Of a DNA stretch of 36,335 nt, positions 21,537 to 30,867 are shown one piece after another. The translations under genes were made by a program, and so were the position numbers. Under the pieces are notes generated by a model. The model had not been told where the DNA came from. It ran no database searches and saw only the letters and a list, made by a program, of their open reading frames with translations. Positions within the stretch are counted from its first letter, which is position 1. Each line of letters begins with the position of its first letter. Source of the stretch: Candidatus Methanophagales archaeon (lineage in GTDB: Archaea > Halobacteriota > Syntropharchaeia > Alkanophagales > Methanospirareceae). The DNA lies in the NCBI GenBank assembly GCA_017883965.1, contig JAFNKG010000019.1:1-36335 (forward strand), written 5' to 3'.

Positions 21537-22829
21537 ATGGTTAAAATATTCATAGCAGAAGAAATACCCAGCCTTAATAAAGGGGAAGCTGCAATATTAT
21601 TTGGTATGCTTGAGTCATTTAGAAGTCTGGGTGATGTGGAAGTTAGTTTACTTTCTTTTCATCCAGAAATTGATAGACCAAGGTATAGCAATAGAGTGAA
21701 GATAATCGATGGGATAAAAGATTTACATTTGATGAGTTGCTTCGACCAATCGATGATTATTAAACTGTTTGAATCGATAGTTGTTATGTCACAATATCTT
21801 TTTTTTCTGGCGCTCTATAAAATCCTTGGTTTGAATGCGCTAAAAATCATAAAAAAAGAAATATGGAAGGAATATTACGAATCCGATTTGATTATAATTG
21901 GTCATGATGGTGTAATTAGTGGTTTGTTTGGACAAATACCCTTTTCACAAGTTTATAATTTATTCCTTGCCAAAATTTTTAAAAAACCTATCGTGGTTTA
22001 TGGGGGAAGTATAGCAGTCTTTAAAAATAAATTACAGCTAATTATAGCCAAATTTATATTAAATCGAGTCAATCTAATAACATTACGGGCTGAAACATCT
22101 TATAAATATTTAGAAAATATCGGTATTAATATGACCCACACACACTTTACTGCTGATATGGCTTATCTTCTACCTCCCGCGTCCCCAAAGAGAGTGAGAG
22201 AGATAATGTTGTTAGAGAACATTGATGAAAGCGACGAACCGGTAATTGGAATAACAGTCACCAAAAAAATATGCCGTCTGGCTTTTCCAGATATTGAAAA
22301 TGCAGAGGTAAGATATCAAAAAAGTGTTAGGCTATTTTCGCAAGTAGTTGATTATTTAATAGATACATTGAATACTGCAATTATTTTTATACCTCACTGT
22401 ATAGGTCCAGGCAAGGAACTTGATGATAGAATTGTAGCCAGTGATATATATCAATTAGTAAAGAACAAGCATAGTGTTAAAGTAATTAGTAGAGAATACA
22501 CGCCTGAAGAACTAAAAGGTTTGGTTGGTCATTTTGATTTGGTTATAGGAGAGCGATTGCACTCTGTTGTTGGTTCAGTTTCAATGTATGTCCCCTCCAT
22601 TGCAATATTATATCCTTCTCCTCGAAATAAAATCTTATCGGGAGTGTTGGATGAAAAATGGATATGTGATATTAAAGCGATTGATTTTAATTTATTGATA
22701 TCAAAAATAGTTGATATTTGGTCTGAAAGGGAGGAAATAAAGGAAGATTTAATGGATAAAGTAGCAACTTTGAAAGAGCGTGCGCTACTTAACGGAGTGC
22801 TACTTAAAAATCTACTTAGGGGCAAATAA
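21537..22829 (+). CDS. Polysaccharide pyruvyl transferase family protein
   Basis: A 430-aa second member of the pyruvyl-transferase family, longer and different from the one at 17858. IPSLNKGEAAILFGMLES at the start, KPIVVYGGSIAVF in the middle, and FDLVIGERLHSVVGSVSMYV at about 340 is the RLH/H motif. It presumably pyruvylates a sugar. It ends with TAATG shared with the next gene, so the genes are coupled. Confidence 0.8.
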   Translation: MVKIFIAEEIPSLNKGEAAILFGMLESFRSLGDVEVSLLSFHPEIDRPRYSNRVKIIDGIKDLHLMSCFDQSMIIKLFESIVVMSQYLFFLALYKILGLNALKIIKKEIWKEYYESDLIIIGHDGVISGLFGQIPFSQVYNLFLAKIFKKPIVVYGGSIAVFKNKLQLIIAKFILNRVNLITLRAETSYKYLENIGINMTHTHFTADMAYLLPPASPKRVREIMLLENIDESDEPVIGITVTKKICRLAFPDIENAEVRYQKSVRLFSQVVDYLIDTLNTAIIFIPHCIGPGKELDDRIVASDIYQLVKNKHSVKVISREYTPEELKGLVGHFDLVIGERLHSVVGSVSMYVPSIAILYPSPRNKILSGVLDEKWICDIKAIDFNLLISKIVDIWSEREEIKEDLMDKVATLKERALLNGVLLKNLLRGK

Positions 22830-24043
22830 TGAAAATTTTGATAATTTGTCATAGACTTCCATTTCCTTTAACAACTAGTGCTTGGTCCTTTAGGGTACTC
22901 AATTCAGTAAAATATCTATCCAAAAAATACAATCACAGCATCACGGTTGCGGCATTCAACTATAAAGAAGACTCGGAAGAGTATTTAAAAGAGTATTGCG
23001 ACAAGATCGTGACGATTGATTTACCAAAATCATCCAAGAAAAAATTGATCTATTTTATTACAAATTATGTTATTGGGATATTTCTACGAGAGATTTCCTT
23101 AAGAAAAAGAAATTTTTTAGAGTATAGTTTCTCATGGAAAATGCAAAGAAAAATAAAAGAATTACTCGAAACAAAAGAGTTCGGTATAGTATTTGTTGAT
23201 AACCCTTCTATGCTCTCTTATGTATCGAATGTAAGATTACCAAAAATATTGGAGACAATTGCTATACCACAAATCCATTATGATACATTCAAGCGCAAAA
23301 AAAAAATCTTAGAAAGGATACATCGATTGTTACTTTATTTTATAGCGAAGAATTGTGAAAAAAGTTACGAAAAATTTGATATATGTATTACGCCTACCGA
23401 ACAGGAAAAAGATATATTAAACTCCTATCTACCCAATTTGAATATTGAAGTCATCCCTTTTGGTATAAATACTGATCTAAGATCTGAAGATTTTGAACAA
23501 GATTTTCCCAGCTTACTTTTTTTGGGTAGGTTGAATAGCATATATAACCGACGCTCAATTATTTATTTTTACGAGGAGATATATCCATCAATTAAAGAAA
23601 AAAAACCGAATATAAAACTATATATCGTTGGAAAAGATCCATCAAAGGAGGTACTGAAATTGGCGGTGGATAACTCGGTAATTATTACAGGATATGTAAA
23701 AGATGTAAGACCATATCTGGCACGTGCCTCAGTTGTAACATTACCCCTACACGGATATGGAATTAAAACTCGATTATTAGAGGCAATGGCAATGGGAAAG
23801 CCCGTTGTCACTTCTTCTGAAGGAATTCATGGAATCAACGTTACACCAGAAGAGAACATAATCATCGCAGACGACCCAGAAGAATTCGCAGAACGAGTAA
23901 TAGAACTTTTAAATGATGAGCAGTTAAGAGAGAAGATAGGCGCCAACGCAAGAAAACTTATGGAAGAGAAATATTCATGGGAGAAGATGACTGATATGTT
24001 GAATGATGTCTTCCAGAAGATAGTAGAGAAGAGGGAAGAATGA
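22829..24043 (+). CDS. GT4 glycosyltransferase
   Basis: A 404-aa GT-B enzyme. ILIICHRLPFPLTTSAWSFR starts the acceptor domain, LLFLGRLNSIYNRRSIIYFY opens the donor domain, and KTRLLEAMAMGKPVVTSSEG then IHGINV is the donor EX7E region. It is the last soluble glycosyltransferase of the plus-strand operon and overlaps the membrane protein gene by ATGA. Confidence 0.9.
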   Translation: MKILIICHRLPFPLTTSAWSFRVLNSVKYLSKKYNHSITVAAFNYKEDSEEYLKEYCDKIVTIDLPKSSKKKLIYFITNYVIGIFLREISLRKRNFLEYSFSWKMQRKIKELLETKEFGIVFVDNPSMLSYVSNVRLPKILETIAIPQIHYDTFKRKKKILERIHRLLLYFIAKNCEKSYEKFDICITPTEQEKDILNSYLPNLNIEVIPFGINTDLRSEDFEQDFPSLLFLGRLNSIYNRRSIIYFYEEIYPSIKEKKPNIKLYIVGKDPSKEVLKLAVDNSVIITGYVKDVRPYLARASVVTLPLHGYGIKTRLLEAMAMGKPVVTSSEGIHGINVTPEENIIIADDPEEFAERVIELLNDEQLREKIGANARKLMEEKYSWEKMTDMLNDVFQKIVEKREE

Positions 24044-26361
24044 TTAACCCCCTTCAAATGAACGACTGGGAAATAGGAAAGTTTCTCAAAGTAGTCTTAG
24101 CCATCCAGCTTGCAATGTGGGGTGTAATAGGTTTAGATGCTATCGGCTTACAAATACCAATCTTGAGACAGCTCATCGGCTTTATTTATCTCACATTCAT
24201 ACCAGGAATTATTATTCTCAGGATTCTCAAAATCCACAATATAGATAAAACAAAAATCGTTTTGTATTCTGCTGGTCTCAGCATTAGCTTTGTTATGTTT
24301 GCTGGTGCCCTTACAAATTCTCTTCTTCTTTCTTTGGAATTTTCACAGCCAATCTCAATACTACCGCTAACAGTAACTCTATCAATTTTTATTGCGTTGC
24401 TTTGTGTCATCGCATATATTCGTGATAGAGAATTCCAACCTTCAGAAATAGAGTATGTTAATACAAATAATTTACTATCACCTTCATACCCTTTTTTACT
24501 ATTGCTTCCTTTTATCGCCATTTTCGGAACCTTTTTTGTAAATTTCTACAAAAATAGCACTCTATTGCTTTTATTATTCGTCATTATTGCTATCATCGTG
24601 GTTCTTATTGCATTTGATAAATCCATTCCTGCTAAAGCTTACCCCGTGGCCATCTTCATGATAGCCCTTAGCCTCGTATTCCACACTTCTCTTATATCGT
24701 CATACCCCTACGCATGGAACATCGATTATGAATACTATTTTTCAGAACTCGTTGCTACAAGTGGTTATTGGGATAGCACATTAACCTTCCGAGCGATTAA
24801 TTCATTACTTAGCATTGTCATGCTTGCGCCAATATATTCTAAGATGCTAGGCATCAATATAATCTGGATTTTTAAAGCTATATATCCTTTTATTCATTCA
24901 TTATTGCCCTTAGCCATATTTGCTGCATGTAGGGAACAAATGGAAGCTAAAAAAGCCTTTTTTTCATCATTTTTCTTTATGTCCTTGAGTGGCTTTTTTA
25001 GTTATATGCTTTTGTTCAGAAGGGAACAAATCGCTGCAGTATTTCTTGTTCTGCTGGCATTGGTGATGCTCGATAGCAAACTAACTTCAATCCAAAAAAC
25101 TACTTTGGCTATCGCGTTTGTTATATCCTTGCCAGTATCCCATTATGGAACATCGTATCTAAGTCTGACTATCTTTTTCTTTGGCATGGTTCTTTTGTAC
25201 TTAACATCCAATAAGCAAACGATCTTCAATAAAAAAATCAGTGAAAAAATAAGTGGAGCCCTAAAAAACTCACAAAAAAACATAACTCAAGCATCTATAC
25301 TTAGATCAGGTATAATATTGGTATGGTTAGTGTTTATGTTATCGTGGTTTATGTATATTGCAGGTGGAGTTTCATTTGATGCCTATGTGCATGTCATGGA
25401 AAACTCATTTGATAGTCTAAAAGATTTATTCAATCCCGAATCTCGACCAGAAGTTATATACGAATGTCTTGGAATGAAACTTCCACCAGCAGCTATTTTA
25501 GGCTGGGTATTCAGGATTATCCATTATTCTACCGAAGTTCTCATCGTTATAGGTTTTATAGCACTTGTCTTTAGACCAGAAATTTTCAAGCTCAAAGAAG
25601 AATACAAAGCATTACTCATAATAACTGCTTTGTTTCTATTTACTATAATGTTCTTGCCTACCATAGGAAAAAGTTGGAATACTATGAGATTCTATAACTT
25701 CGTTTTGATTATAATAGCACCGCTTATCGTATTCGGTTGCGAAGCCATTTGGAAACTAATATTGTGGTTAATTAGAATTAAATCCGGGCGGTTACTTTCG
25801 GATAAAAAAATAACACTACAAATATCAAACGTAGAGCATCGATCCCCCAACACATATAATCAGATGTATGTGAAAATCCTTGTCATTGCTATACTTATAC
25901 CCTATTTCTTATTTAACATCGGCTTTATTAATGAAATTGCTAAGAATCACGTTGATGTAACTGGTGTACCTCAATCCGCCCAACTAAACACATGGAACTA
26001 CGACGCCCTGTATTTTAATGAAAGAGAAGTTTCTGGAGCTGAATGGTTAGATAGCGTATCTGGTGAGCGTATTATTGTTACCGGTGATTCTTTTAGTAGA
26101 GATTTACTAAGTTTTTGGTTCCCAAAGGGGACATTCTATCGTATAATCATAATCTATCTCAATGATAAAGTACCAAAATCAGCTTATATCTACCTCAGAA
26201 CGTGGAACGTAGAAAAGCAGGAGATAATAATGTACGACCCAATACGTGAGACGAATGAGCATATCAATCCCGAGGATATACCAGAATTGCGTGATGCCAT
26301 CAATGTCAGAAATAAAATATACGATAATGGCGGAGCTCAGATATTTGCGCCACCAGGGTGA
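24040..26361 (+). CDS. Large DUF2206-like polytopic membrane protein
   Basis: A 773-aa protein. The first ~120 residues (QLIGFIYLTFIPGIIILRIL, LSISFVMFAGALTNSLLLSL) match the N-terminal membrane segment of archaeal DUF2206/DUF1616 proteins. A dozen or more further helices follow to about 630, then a soluble C-terminal domain (SGAEWLDSVSGERIIVTGDS). This architecture resembles GT-C glycosyltransferases and O-antigen polymerases, which use lipid-linked sugars at the outer face. I infer a polymerase or GT-C role. It ends the plus-strand operon, 24 bp from the convergent GT2. Confidence 0.7.
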   Translation: MINPLQMNDWEIGKFLKVVLAIQLAMWGVIGLDAIGLQIPILRQLIGFIYLTFIPGIIILRILKIHNIDKTKIVLYSAGLSISFVMFAGALTNSLLLSLEFSQPISILPLTVTLSIFIALLCVIAYIRDREFQPSEIEYVNTNNLLSPSYPFLLLLPFIAIFGTFFVNFYKNSTLLLLLFVIIAIIVVLIAFDKSIPAKAYPVAIFMIALSLVFHTSLISSYPYAWNIDYEYYFSELVATSGYWDSTLTFRAINSLLSIVMLAPIYSKMLGINIIWIFKAIYPFIHSLLPLAIFAACREQMEAKKAFFSSFFFMSLSGFFSYMLLFRREQIAAVFLVLLALVMLDSKLTSIQKTTLAIAFVISLPVSHYGTSYLSLTIFFFGMVLLYLTSNKQTIFNKKISEKISGALKNSQKNITQASILRSGIILVWLVFMLSWFMYIAGGVSFDAYVHVMENSFDSLKDLFNPESRPEVIYECLGMKLPPAAILGWVFRIIHYSTEVLIVIGFIALVFRPEIFKLKEEYKALLIITALFLFTIMFLPTIGKSWNTMRFYNFVLIIIAPLIVFGCEAIWKLILWLIRIKSGRLLSDKKITLQISNVEHRSPNTYNQMYVKILVIAILIPYFLFNIGFINEIAKNHVDVTGVPQSAQLNTWNYDALYFNEREVSGAEWLDSVSGERIIVTGDSFSRDLLSFWFPKGTFYRIIIIYLNDKVPKSAYIYLRTWNVEKQEIIMYDPIRETNEHINPEDIPELRDAINVRNKIYDNGGAQIFAPPG

Positions 26362-26385
26362 AGCACTAAGTTCAGAAACCAGGAG

Positions 26386-27387
26386 CTAAAGCCGGCTTCT
26401 CATTTCAACAGATTCCCTTAGTTTCTTATCGTAAATCAGCTTAAACTCATAAATAAAGCGGCTTTTGAATGATGAACACGCAAATTCATATTTAAAGTAT
26501 CCATCCTTTTTTAGAACTTTGCAGATTAAAGCTAAGATTTTGCAGATTATCGCAGCGATGCCAAAGTTACAAGAGCGGTAAAATAGCTTAATCCTGCTAA
26601 ATCTCTCGGTGCGATAAGCAGAAAAGGATGCACTGATACCCTGTATGAAATTTCTTCTTTTAAAATAATCCAATGTCAGTCTATTTTCAGGAATAACATG
26701 CCACACAACAGCATGGGGTGTGTAAATTATTCTTCTCCCCGTAGCAAATACTTTCAGCAGAAGCCCCGTCTCCCCATCTCCCCTATACCAGATTAGTTTC
26801 TTATCGCCAAAAGCATCGGGATTAAACCCACCGACTTCAAACAATAAAGATTTTCTTATAGAAAAGTTGCACCCGTATATGCCCGGTGTTTTAAGTTCTC
26901 TTATTTCATTCCCTAAGTCCAATAAGCTCAAATAACTCGGGTATTGCTTAATCCATTCGGGCGGTTTTATTTCCCACTTGGGCAATATCTTTCCTCCAAC
27001 ACACCCGACTTCTGGATCTGAGTAAGGTTTTAATAATTCAGAAAGCCAATTTGCATCACAAATCACATCATCGTCAACGTAAGCCAATATTTCTCCTTTA
27101 GCCACTTTTGCTCCTGCATGTCGTGCATTATGCAGTCCAAGCACAGGCTCTTTTACATAGACCACTTCTTTCTTGCCATTTCTATTACACGCTTCAACCA
27201 CTTCAGGAGTATTGTCCGTAGAATTATTATCAACAACTATGATTTCATATTCATCCTCTGGAAAGTTCTGTTCTTGAAGAGAGATTATAGTTCTTCGTAA
27301 ATATTCACATCGGTTGTGCGTGGGGACTATCACAGAGATTCGAACCATGCTTATTCCTTTTGTTTCTTGATTTATAAACTTAGGCAT
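26386..27387 (-). CDS. GT2 glycosyltransferase
   Basis: A 333-aa GT-A enzyme. VRISVIVPTHNRCEYLRRTI, VVDNNSTDNTPEVV, DDD at about 105-107 (metal site) and WYRGDGETGLLLKVFATGRR, the ED-like acceptor motif, identify it. Two short hydrophobic segments near 270-300 may anchor it. The start at 27387 overlaps the flippase stop (TAATG); ATG 27348, which follows AAAGGAATAAG, is an equally good start and would remove 13 residues. Last gene of the minus-strand operon. Confidence 0.85.
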   Translation of the reverse strand: MPKFINQETKGISMVRISVIVPTHNRCEYLRRTIISLQEQNFPEDEYEIIVVDNNSTDNTPEVVEACNRNGKKEVVYVKEPVLGLHNARHAGAKVAKGEILAYVDDDVICDANWLSELLKPYSDPEVGCVGGKILPKWEIKPPEWIKQYPSYLSLLDLGNEIRELKTPGIYGCNFSIRKSLLFEVGGFNPDAFGDKKLIWYRGDGETGLLLKVFATGRRIIYTPHAVVWHVIPENRLTLDYFKRRNFIQGISASFSAYRTERFSRIKLFYRSCNFGIAAIICKILALICKVLKKDGYFKYEFACSSFKSRFIYEFKLIYDKKLRESVEMRSRL

Positions 27388-28853
27388 TATTTTATTGCCT
27401 CTCTTAAAAGCCTAAAAAACTGCATCAAAAGGTCTTTATCTACTAACCTTAAAACAACCAAATAGCTTATTCCTCCACCGATTATAACAGCAATCAATTT
27501 AAGCAAACCTCCCCAGCCCTCGAATGGTGCTGTTAAATTGACAATGCCATAAAGCAGGACAGCCATTGTCAGACTTGCTATTAAGGGTGATTTCACACAA
27601 CTCCTGAGATATGTAAACGGCAACTGTAAGAGTTTATTGGCTACATAAAAATGGAGTAGCAATGAAACAGCCGCTACGGCAAACCTCGCAAGGCAAAAAA
27701 CCAGAAGTCCATATGGTGCCGCCAATACATAGACTGGAATGTAATAGATTACATTTACCATATGAAGCTTTGCATTTGCATCTGGTCTCCCTACAGCTCT
27801 ATATACCTCTGTATTCATACTAACAAGCCAACTCATACTTTCTTTTAAACCTATTATTAAGATGACAATTACAATTCCCTGCCATTTATACCCAAATACA
27901 AGAGAAGAAATCGGATGAGCTGTAAGAGCCAAGCCAACACCCAAAGGTAAAGAGACCGTTGCCACCAACTGCGTCATCCTGAGAAATGATGCTCTTAAAT
28001 CTTCTGTATTAGATTGTAATCTTGAGAAGGATGAGTAGGCTACGGGAATAAGCGGGCTAAAAAAGAGGCTAAAGATCAAAAGAATAACGGTGGTTCCTAC
28101 ACGGTATATTCCAAGTTCGTTCACTCCAAGAAAGTGCCCGAGCATGATTGAGTCGCCCCACATTATTAGCCATCCCAAAAACATTTCTAATGCAACCCAG
28201 CTTCCAAAACCTAATACCTCTCTTGCCAGTGCAATGTCAAAGCTAAACGCAGGACGCCAATCGCTTACATGCCAGAAAAGAAGAACCTGAACAAAAGACC
28301 CTGCAAGTGAGCCCCACACCAATGCCCACACGCCATGACCCATTAACGCTAAGGGAATAGATACAAAACCTGGAATAATAGATGGTGCAAGTCTGACAAC
28401 GAAAAGTTGTTTAAATCTAAACTCTCGCTGTAATAACGCTAAATGGACAGTCGTAAAACTGGTTAAGACAATCTGCAGGCACAAAACACGCAAAACATCC
28501 TTTACTCGGAGTTCGTGAAAAAAATCGGCAATTGGTGATGCAGATAGAAAAAGTATTAAATATAAAAGAACACCGAACGTTACATTGCTCCAAAAAACGA
28601 TATTTGCCGACTCATTAATCCTATCTTCTCGCTGAATCAAGGTTTTTCCAAGCCCAAAATCTTGAAATACTTGCGCAAAACCTATTGCTATCATCGCAAC
28701 CCCGACAATACCAAAATCCTCTGGCGTTAAGAGACGAGCAAGAATCAACATCACCAGAGGAGGTATTGAACGAAAAACAAGCTCTGTTAGGGCAGTCCAT
28801 TTTACTGACTTGGTGGCACGATTCTTAACATCGCTAACATCAACATCAACCAT
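27387..28853 (-). CDS. Oligosaccharide flippase (WzxC-like, MOP superfamily)
   Basis: A 488-aa protein with about 12-14 transmembrane helices. SVKWTALTELVFRSIPPLVM then LARLLTPEDFGIVGVAMIAI is the usual MOP start, and LQREFRFKQLFVVRLAPSII and GIYRVGTTVILLIFSLFFSP are internal repeats of the fold. It should flip lipid-linked oligosaccharide to the outer face. The final assembly step is encoded alongside, supporting a Wzx-type pathway. Full length, unlike the flippase fragment at 35848. Confidence 0.9.
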   Translation of the reverse strand: MVDVDVSDVKNRATKSVKWTALTELVFRSIPPLVMLILARLLTPEDFGIVGVAMIAIGFAQVFQDFGLGKTLIQREDRINESANIVFWSNVTFGVLLYLILFLSASPIADFFHELRVKDVLRVLCLQIVLTSFTTVHLALLQREFRFKQLFVVRLAPSIIPGFVSIPLALMGHGVWALVWGSLAGSFVQVLLFWHVSDWRPAFSFDIALAREVLGFGSWVALEMFLGWLIMWGDSIMLGHFLGVNELGIYRVGTTVILLIFSLFFSPLIPVAYSSFSRLQSNTEDLRASFLRMTQLVATVSLPLGVGLALTAHPISSLVFGYKWQGIVIVILIIGLKESMSWLVSMNTEVYRAVGRPDANAKLHMVNVIYYIPVYVLAAPYGLLVFCLARFAVAAVSLLLHFYVANKLLQLPFTYLRSCVKSPLIASLTMAVLLYGIVNLTAPFEGWGGLLKLIAVIIGGGISYLVVLRLVDKDLLMQFFRLLREAIK

Positions 28854-28859
28854 ATAGAA

Positions 28860-29582
28860 TTACCTCCTTTCACCTTTTTTCTCGCAAATAAAGATGTTCA
28901 ACATCGCAAAGCGATGAGAAGCAAATAAATCTAATAAATCATGGAGCCATTTGAACCAACTCGGTTTACGGCATATTACCTGGCGATATATAAACGGCAG
29001 GGTCAACGTAATTCCTTTTACTTTTATTATTTTGAATCCTGCATCCTTAATGAGTTTAATATTTTCCCATAATGGTCTTTCACCTGGGTGATTGGTTTCT
29101 ATATCAGTTCTATCAAGCTTTCCCCGAAAGAAAAAATTAAAACGAGAATTTAAGTGAGCAAGGTTAGGAACAGACATTATAAGCACACCCCCCCCACGAA
29201 GAACCCTATTAATCTCTATCAGAGATTGAGGTTGATCAACATAAGGCAGATGTTCAAATACATCCAGTAAAAGTACGACGTTAAAACTTTCATCCGAGAA
29301 GGGCAGATTAAGAATGTTACCTCGCAGAACGAATTTGCTTGCATAATTGAGATCTATTCCCACAATTACATAACCCTTAGCTAAATATTCCTTCACTAAA
29401 ACGCCTTCACCGCAACCTGCATCAAGAATTTTTATTCCTTTAGGCAATGAATTAAGAAACAGTCGCACATAATATATCTTCTTTAGATAGGTTGGCGTAT
29501 ATGACCAGTCGGGGTCTAAGTTCTCATGATAATCCCCATACTTTTCATATTCCCACCCTCTATATACTCTCGTTTTATCCAT
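28860..29582 (-). CDS. Class I SAM-dependent methyltransferase
   Basis: A 240-aa protein with motif I ILDAGCGEGVL at about 54-64, acidic motif VGIDLN, and VVLLLDVFEHL then INRVLRGGGVLIMSVPNLAH. It belongs to the broad group that methylates sugars or lipids in glycan clusters. Substrate not deducible. Three nt separate it from the preceding gene. Confidence 0.8.
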   Translation of the reverse strand: MDKTRVYRGWEYEKYGDYHENLDPDWSYTPTYLKKIYYVRLFLNSLPKGIKILDAGCGEGVLVKEYLAKGYVIVGIDLNYASKFVLRGNILNLPFSDESFNVVLLLDVFEHLPYVDQPQSLIEINRVLRGGGVLIMSVPNLAHLNSRFNFFFRGKLDRTDIETNHPGERPLWENIKLIKDAGFKIIKVKGITLTLPFIYRQVICRKPSWFKWLHDLLDLFASHRFAMLNIFICEKKGERR

Positions 29583-29585
29583 AAT

Positions 29586-30839
29586 TCAAGTCCTCCAAAA
29601 TTGTAAACCCGGACATTCCAAGATTTCCCAGTTAAATTTTCCTACCATAGAATCAGGTAATACTTTCGCAATATAAGCAAGTGTAAGAGTTCTAAACCAC
29701 ATGGGAAACATAGCGCTCTCTTCTGCTTTTGAATACATTTTTTCATGGCCGTATTTAAAGGAGTCTAACCTTCTGAAAACAAACCCGCCGTCTTCGTTCA
29801 TGTTTGTTAAAATCCAAGGCAATGCTTTTTCTAAAGCCCCTTTAATAATTTCTCTTCTATACTCAGGATAGAAATACAAGCGAACTAAAGGGTCTACGGA
29901 ATCAATATCCTCGCATGCGCTGGAATTGGGAGTTACACCAAAACCACCGAGAGTGTTTTGGGTTGCAAGAACGCTATCAACGATTTTATCAGTATATTTG
30001 ATCGGGCGTTTATCATAAAAGTAAAGTAACCATAAGTGATATCCTGTCTGGACTCCAATAGATAAAAAGTATGGCGTATCAAATCGATTGCCCCATAATC
30101 CCGTTTCAGGATCCTGAGTTTCATCAAGCCAATTTAAAATCCACTTAACAGCGTCACCGGCCCATTCTTCACTTTGAAAATCTCGTGCATATTGAAGTAA
30201 AGTAGCGTAATTCTGTATTTCGTTACTCACACCGGCGGGATCATTTCCCCAATTTCTACTTTCAAGCCATTCAACAACGAACTTTTGGTCTTTAAAAGGT
30301 TCAAGAAACTTAAACTTTTTCTCCGCATTTGCATCCAGTGCTGTCAAAGCCATAATCGCATGGAGTGTCAAATGTCTCCAACCCCACCAATCTGCTGTGG
30401 ATGCTATTTCATTCTCTATAAGTTTGTCTTTAAATAATCCATCGTCTGTTTGATGAGATTGAATATAATCTATCCATTCTTCTCTTTGCTTACCTGAGAG
30501 TTCATCTAAGTCCCTGTAAAGATGGCGGGTAAGTGCAGCGTATATAGCGGCATATAAAACTGGTTCTGTTTGAGTCTGTGAGTATTTATACTGTCCATAG
30601 GGACTTTCCTTTATGCGCATGCTTTCGATATAATTTAACGTACTTTCTCTAATCTCATTTATATTACCATTTTCGCTTAATCTAATTCCATAAGTGTGTA
30701 ATTTTCGCCTTAATCTTATAGAAATCAAGGCGTTATATGGGGTGTTTAGTGCTTTGTTTCCTATAACGGTACAAGAGCCGTAAAGTCCTTTATTTCTTAC
30801 TTTCTTAGCAAAATTCACGATTGAACTCATAATATCCAT
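29586..30839 (-). CDS. Alpha/alpha-toroid (prenyltransferase/terpene-cyclase-like) protein of unknown role
   Basis: A ~417-aa protein of repeated helical pairs with recurrent aromatic and Gly-rich repeats (IQSHQTDDGLFKDKL, ETGLWGNRFDTPYF, ATQNTLGGFGVTPNSS, NEDGGFVFRRLDSF) typical of alpha/alpha-toroid folds. No catalytic DxDD or metal triad is obvious. Starts: the frame is open to a GTG at 30881 inside the epimerase gene; ATG 30839 or 30830 is more likely. In the glycan operon it might bind or modify a polyprenyl carrier or trim glycan; this is inference. Confidence 0.55.
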   Translation of the reverse strand: MDIMSSIVNFAKKVRNKGLYGSCTVIGNKALNTPYNALISIRLRRKLHTYGIRLSENGNINEIRESTLNYIESMRIKESPYGQYKYSQTQTEPVLYAAIYAALTRHLYRDLDELSGKQREEWIDYIQSHQTDDGLFKDKLIENEIASTADWWGWRHLTLHAIMALTALDANAEKKFKFLEPFKDQKFVVEWLESRNWGNDPAGVSNEIQNYATLLQYARDFQSEEWAGDAVKWILNWLDETQDPETGLWGNRFDTPYFLSIGVQTGYHLWLLYFYDKRPIKYTDKIVDSVLATQNTLGGFGVTPNSSACEDIDSVDPLVRLYFYPEYRREIIKGALEKALPWILTNMNEDGGFVFRRLDSFKYGHEKMYSKAEESAMFPMWFRTLTLAYIAKVLPDSMVGKFNWEILECPGLQFWRT

Positions 30840-30867
30840 CTCATTTCTGAGTACCCCCCAGATTTGA

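Noticed and set aside
26362-26385. Terminator between the two convergent operons
   Set aside because: Only 24 bp with no clear hairpin or T-run; no terminator can be assigned from sequence.
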